Shown here piece by piece: positions 6,459 to 7,148 of a DNA stretch of 7,148 bases. Location of the stretch: the NCBI GenBank assembly GCA_025363495.1, contig JANYDR010000562.1, positions 1 through 7,148 of the forward strand, read 5' to 3'. Below the pieces are notes generated by a model that saw only the letters and a program-made list of their open reading frames with translations, was not told the origin of the DNA and did no database searches. How positions within the stretch are numbered: position 1 is the stretch's first letter; each line of letters starts with the position of its first letter. The position numbers and the translations under genes were made by a program. This stretch comes from Cyclobacteriaceae bacterium (GTDB lineage: Bacteria; Bacteroidota; Bacteroidia; Cytophagales; Cyclobacteriaceae).

Positions 6459-6998
6459 ATGCAGAAAAAGCTCATTCTAGACTCCGATCTCCTCACAATC
6501 ACCCTTGATCGTCTTTGCCAGGAATTAATAGAAAATCATGGGGACTTTGAGCATACTATTTTATTAGGACTTCAACCACGTGGAATTTTTCTGGCTGAAT
6601 GGCTTCAGGAAAAACTTACAGTTGCCTGCAAAAAGGAGATACCGCTTGGATATTTAGATACAACTTTTCATCGCGATGATTTTAGAAGAAGAGAAATACC
6701 AGCCAGGGCCAGCGAAACCCGCGTGCCTTTCCTGATCGAGGGGAAAAAAGTTGTCCTTATCGACGATGTACTCTATACAGGACGTACTGTTCGCGCTGCA
6801 CTTGATGCTATGATTGCCTTTGGCAGGCCGGAAAAAGTAGAACTTCTTGTGTTAATTGATCGAAAACATACACGCGAACTTCCAATATCTGCTGATTATG
6901 TCGGTAAGTATGTTAATACATTGGAGAGTCAACGGGTGTTAGTGGAACTTGATGGAGGACACAAGCATAATAAGATTTGGTTAATTAATAAAGATTGA
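6459..6998 (+). CDS. pyrR: PyrR, pyrimidine regulatory protein / uracil phosphoribosyltransferase family
   Basis: PyrR is a type I phosphoribosyltransferase-fold protein. In Firmicutes it binds pyr mRNA leaders in response to UMP and causes attenuation, with a side activity converting uracil and PRPP to UMP. The 179-aa product shows the family landmarks: LLGLQPRGIFLAEWL (35-49), YLDTTFHRDDF (65-75), the PRPP loop VVLIDDVLYTGRT (98-110) with D102-D103, and DRKHTRELPISADYVGK (134-150). ATG 6459 gives the usual N-terminus (KKLILDSDLL). An upstream in-frame TTG at 6447 overlaps the promoter -7 element and is rejected. The gene is 4 nt from pyrB, so both are surely cotranscribed. Whether this copy regulates by RNA binding is unknown: the inferred mRNA has no room for an upstream PyrR-binding leader. 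Confidence 0.95.
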   Translation: MQKKLILDSDLLTITLDRLCQELIENHGDFEHTILLGLQPRGIFLAEWLQEKLTVACKKEIPLGYLDTTFHRDDFRRREIPARASETRVPFLIEGKKVVLIDDVLYTGRTVRAALDAMIAFGRPEKVELLVLIDRKHTRELPISADYVGKYVNTLESQRVLVELDGGHKHNKIWLINKD

Positions 6999-7002
6999 AA
7001 TT

Positions 7003-7148
7003 ATGTTACGACTAAGTCAGCCGCACTTGCTGGGAATCAAGAACATTACGCGCGATGACATTGAACTTATTTTTGAAACCGCTGACAATTTTAAAGAAGT
7101 TATTAATCGTCCAATTAAAAAAGTGCCCTCACTTCGTGACGTCACTAT
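7003..7148 (+). CDS. pyrB: Aspartate carbamoyltransferase catalytic subunit, N-terminal 48 residues (3' partial)
   Basis: PyrB condenses carbamoyl phosphate with aspartate to carbamoyl-aspartate, the committed step of pyrimidine synthesis in the cytoplasm. Only the first 48 codons are in the window; the gene runs off the right edge. The visible HLLGIKNITRDDIELIFETA and KKVPSLRDVT match the N-terminal helix and the strand that leads to the carbamoyl-phosphate loop (STRTR), which is beyond the edge. ATG 7003 lies 4 nt after the pyrR stop. The pyrR-pyrB order is a classic arrangement and supports both calls. Confidence 0.93.
   Translation, partial: MLRLSQPHLLGIKNITRDDIELIFETADNFKEVINRPIKKVPSLRDVT

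Overview
The window looks like chromosomal DNA from a member of the Bacteroidota, probably a Cytophagales-type organism. Three observations point there. The long PurF-family protein and the GT9 glycosyltransferase are worded like Bacteroidota homologues. A perfect Bacteroidota-type promoter -7 element (TAnnTTTG pattern) sits just before pyrR. The two uncharacterised exported proteins have signal peptides ending in A|Q, common in this phylum. The assignment rests on recognition by eye, not on a search.

Layout. 3-1772 (+): a PurF-family amidophosphoribosyltransferase, cut at its 5' end by the window edge. 1777-2784 (-): a GT9/heptosyltransferase-type glycosyltransferase, convergent with the first gene and only 4 nt from it stop to stop. 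2785-2905: a 121-nt divergent intergenic region with a good promoter element for the glycosyltransferase, a weak candidate for the EVE gene, and an imperfect palindrome. 2906-3310 (+): an EVE-domain protein. 3307-4896 (+): a 529-aa exported protein of unknown function starting at TTG inside the EVE stop region. 4871-6412 (+): a second, paralogous exported protein overlapping the first. 6459-6998 (+): pyrR. 7003-7148 (+): the 5' end of pyrB, cut by the right edge.

How the genes relate. From 2906 to the right edge everything lies on the + strand with spacings of -4, -26, +46 and +4 nt, so EVE plus the two paralogues form one tight translational unit. pyrR-pyrB follows as a second unit with its own promoter. 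The PurF-family enzyme and PyrR are both PRPP-binding phosphoribosyltransferase-fold proteins (purine and pyrimidine synthesis respectively), but opposite-strand and unrelated genes separate them, so this is proximity, not an operon. No RNA genes, mobile elements or CRISPR arrays were seen, and no gene-free stretch exceeds 300 bases.

The least explained part is the pair of secreted paralogues at 3307-6412: same architecture, a tyrosine-rich low-complexity insert at the same place in both, and tight overlap with an EVE-domain gene. I see no convincing evidence for a defence system or other complete novel system. The rest is mostly conserved housekeeping content.
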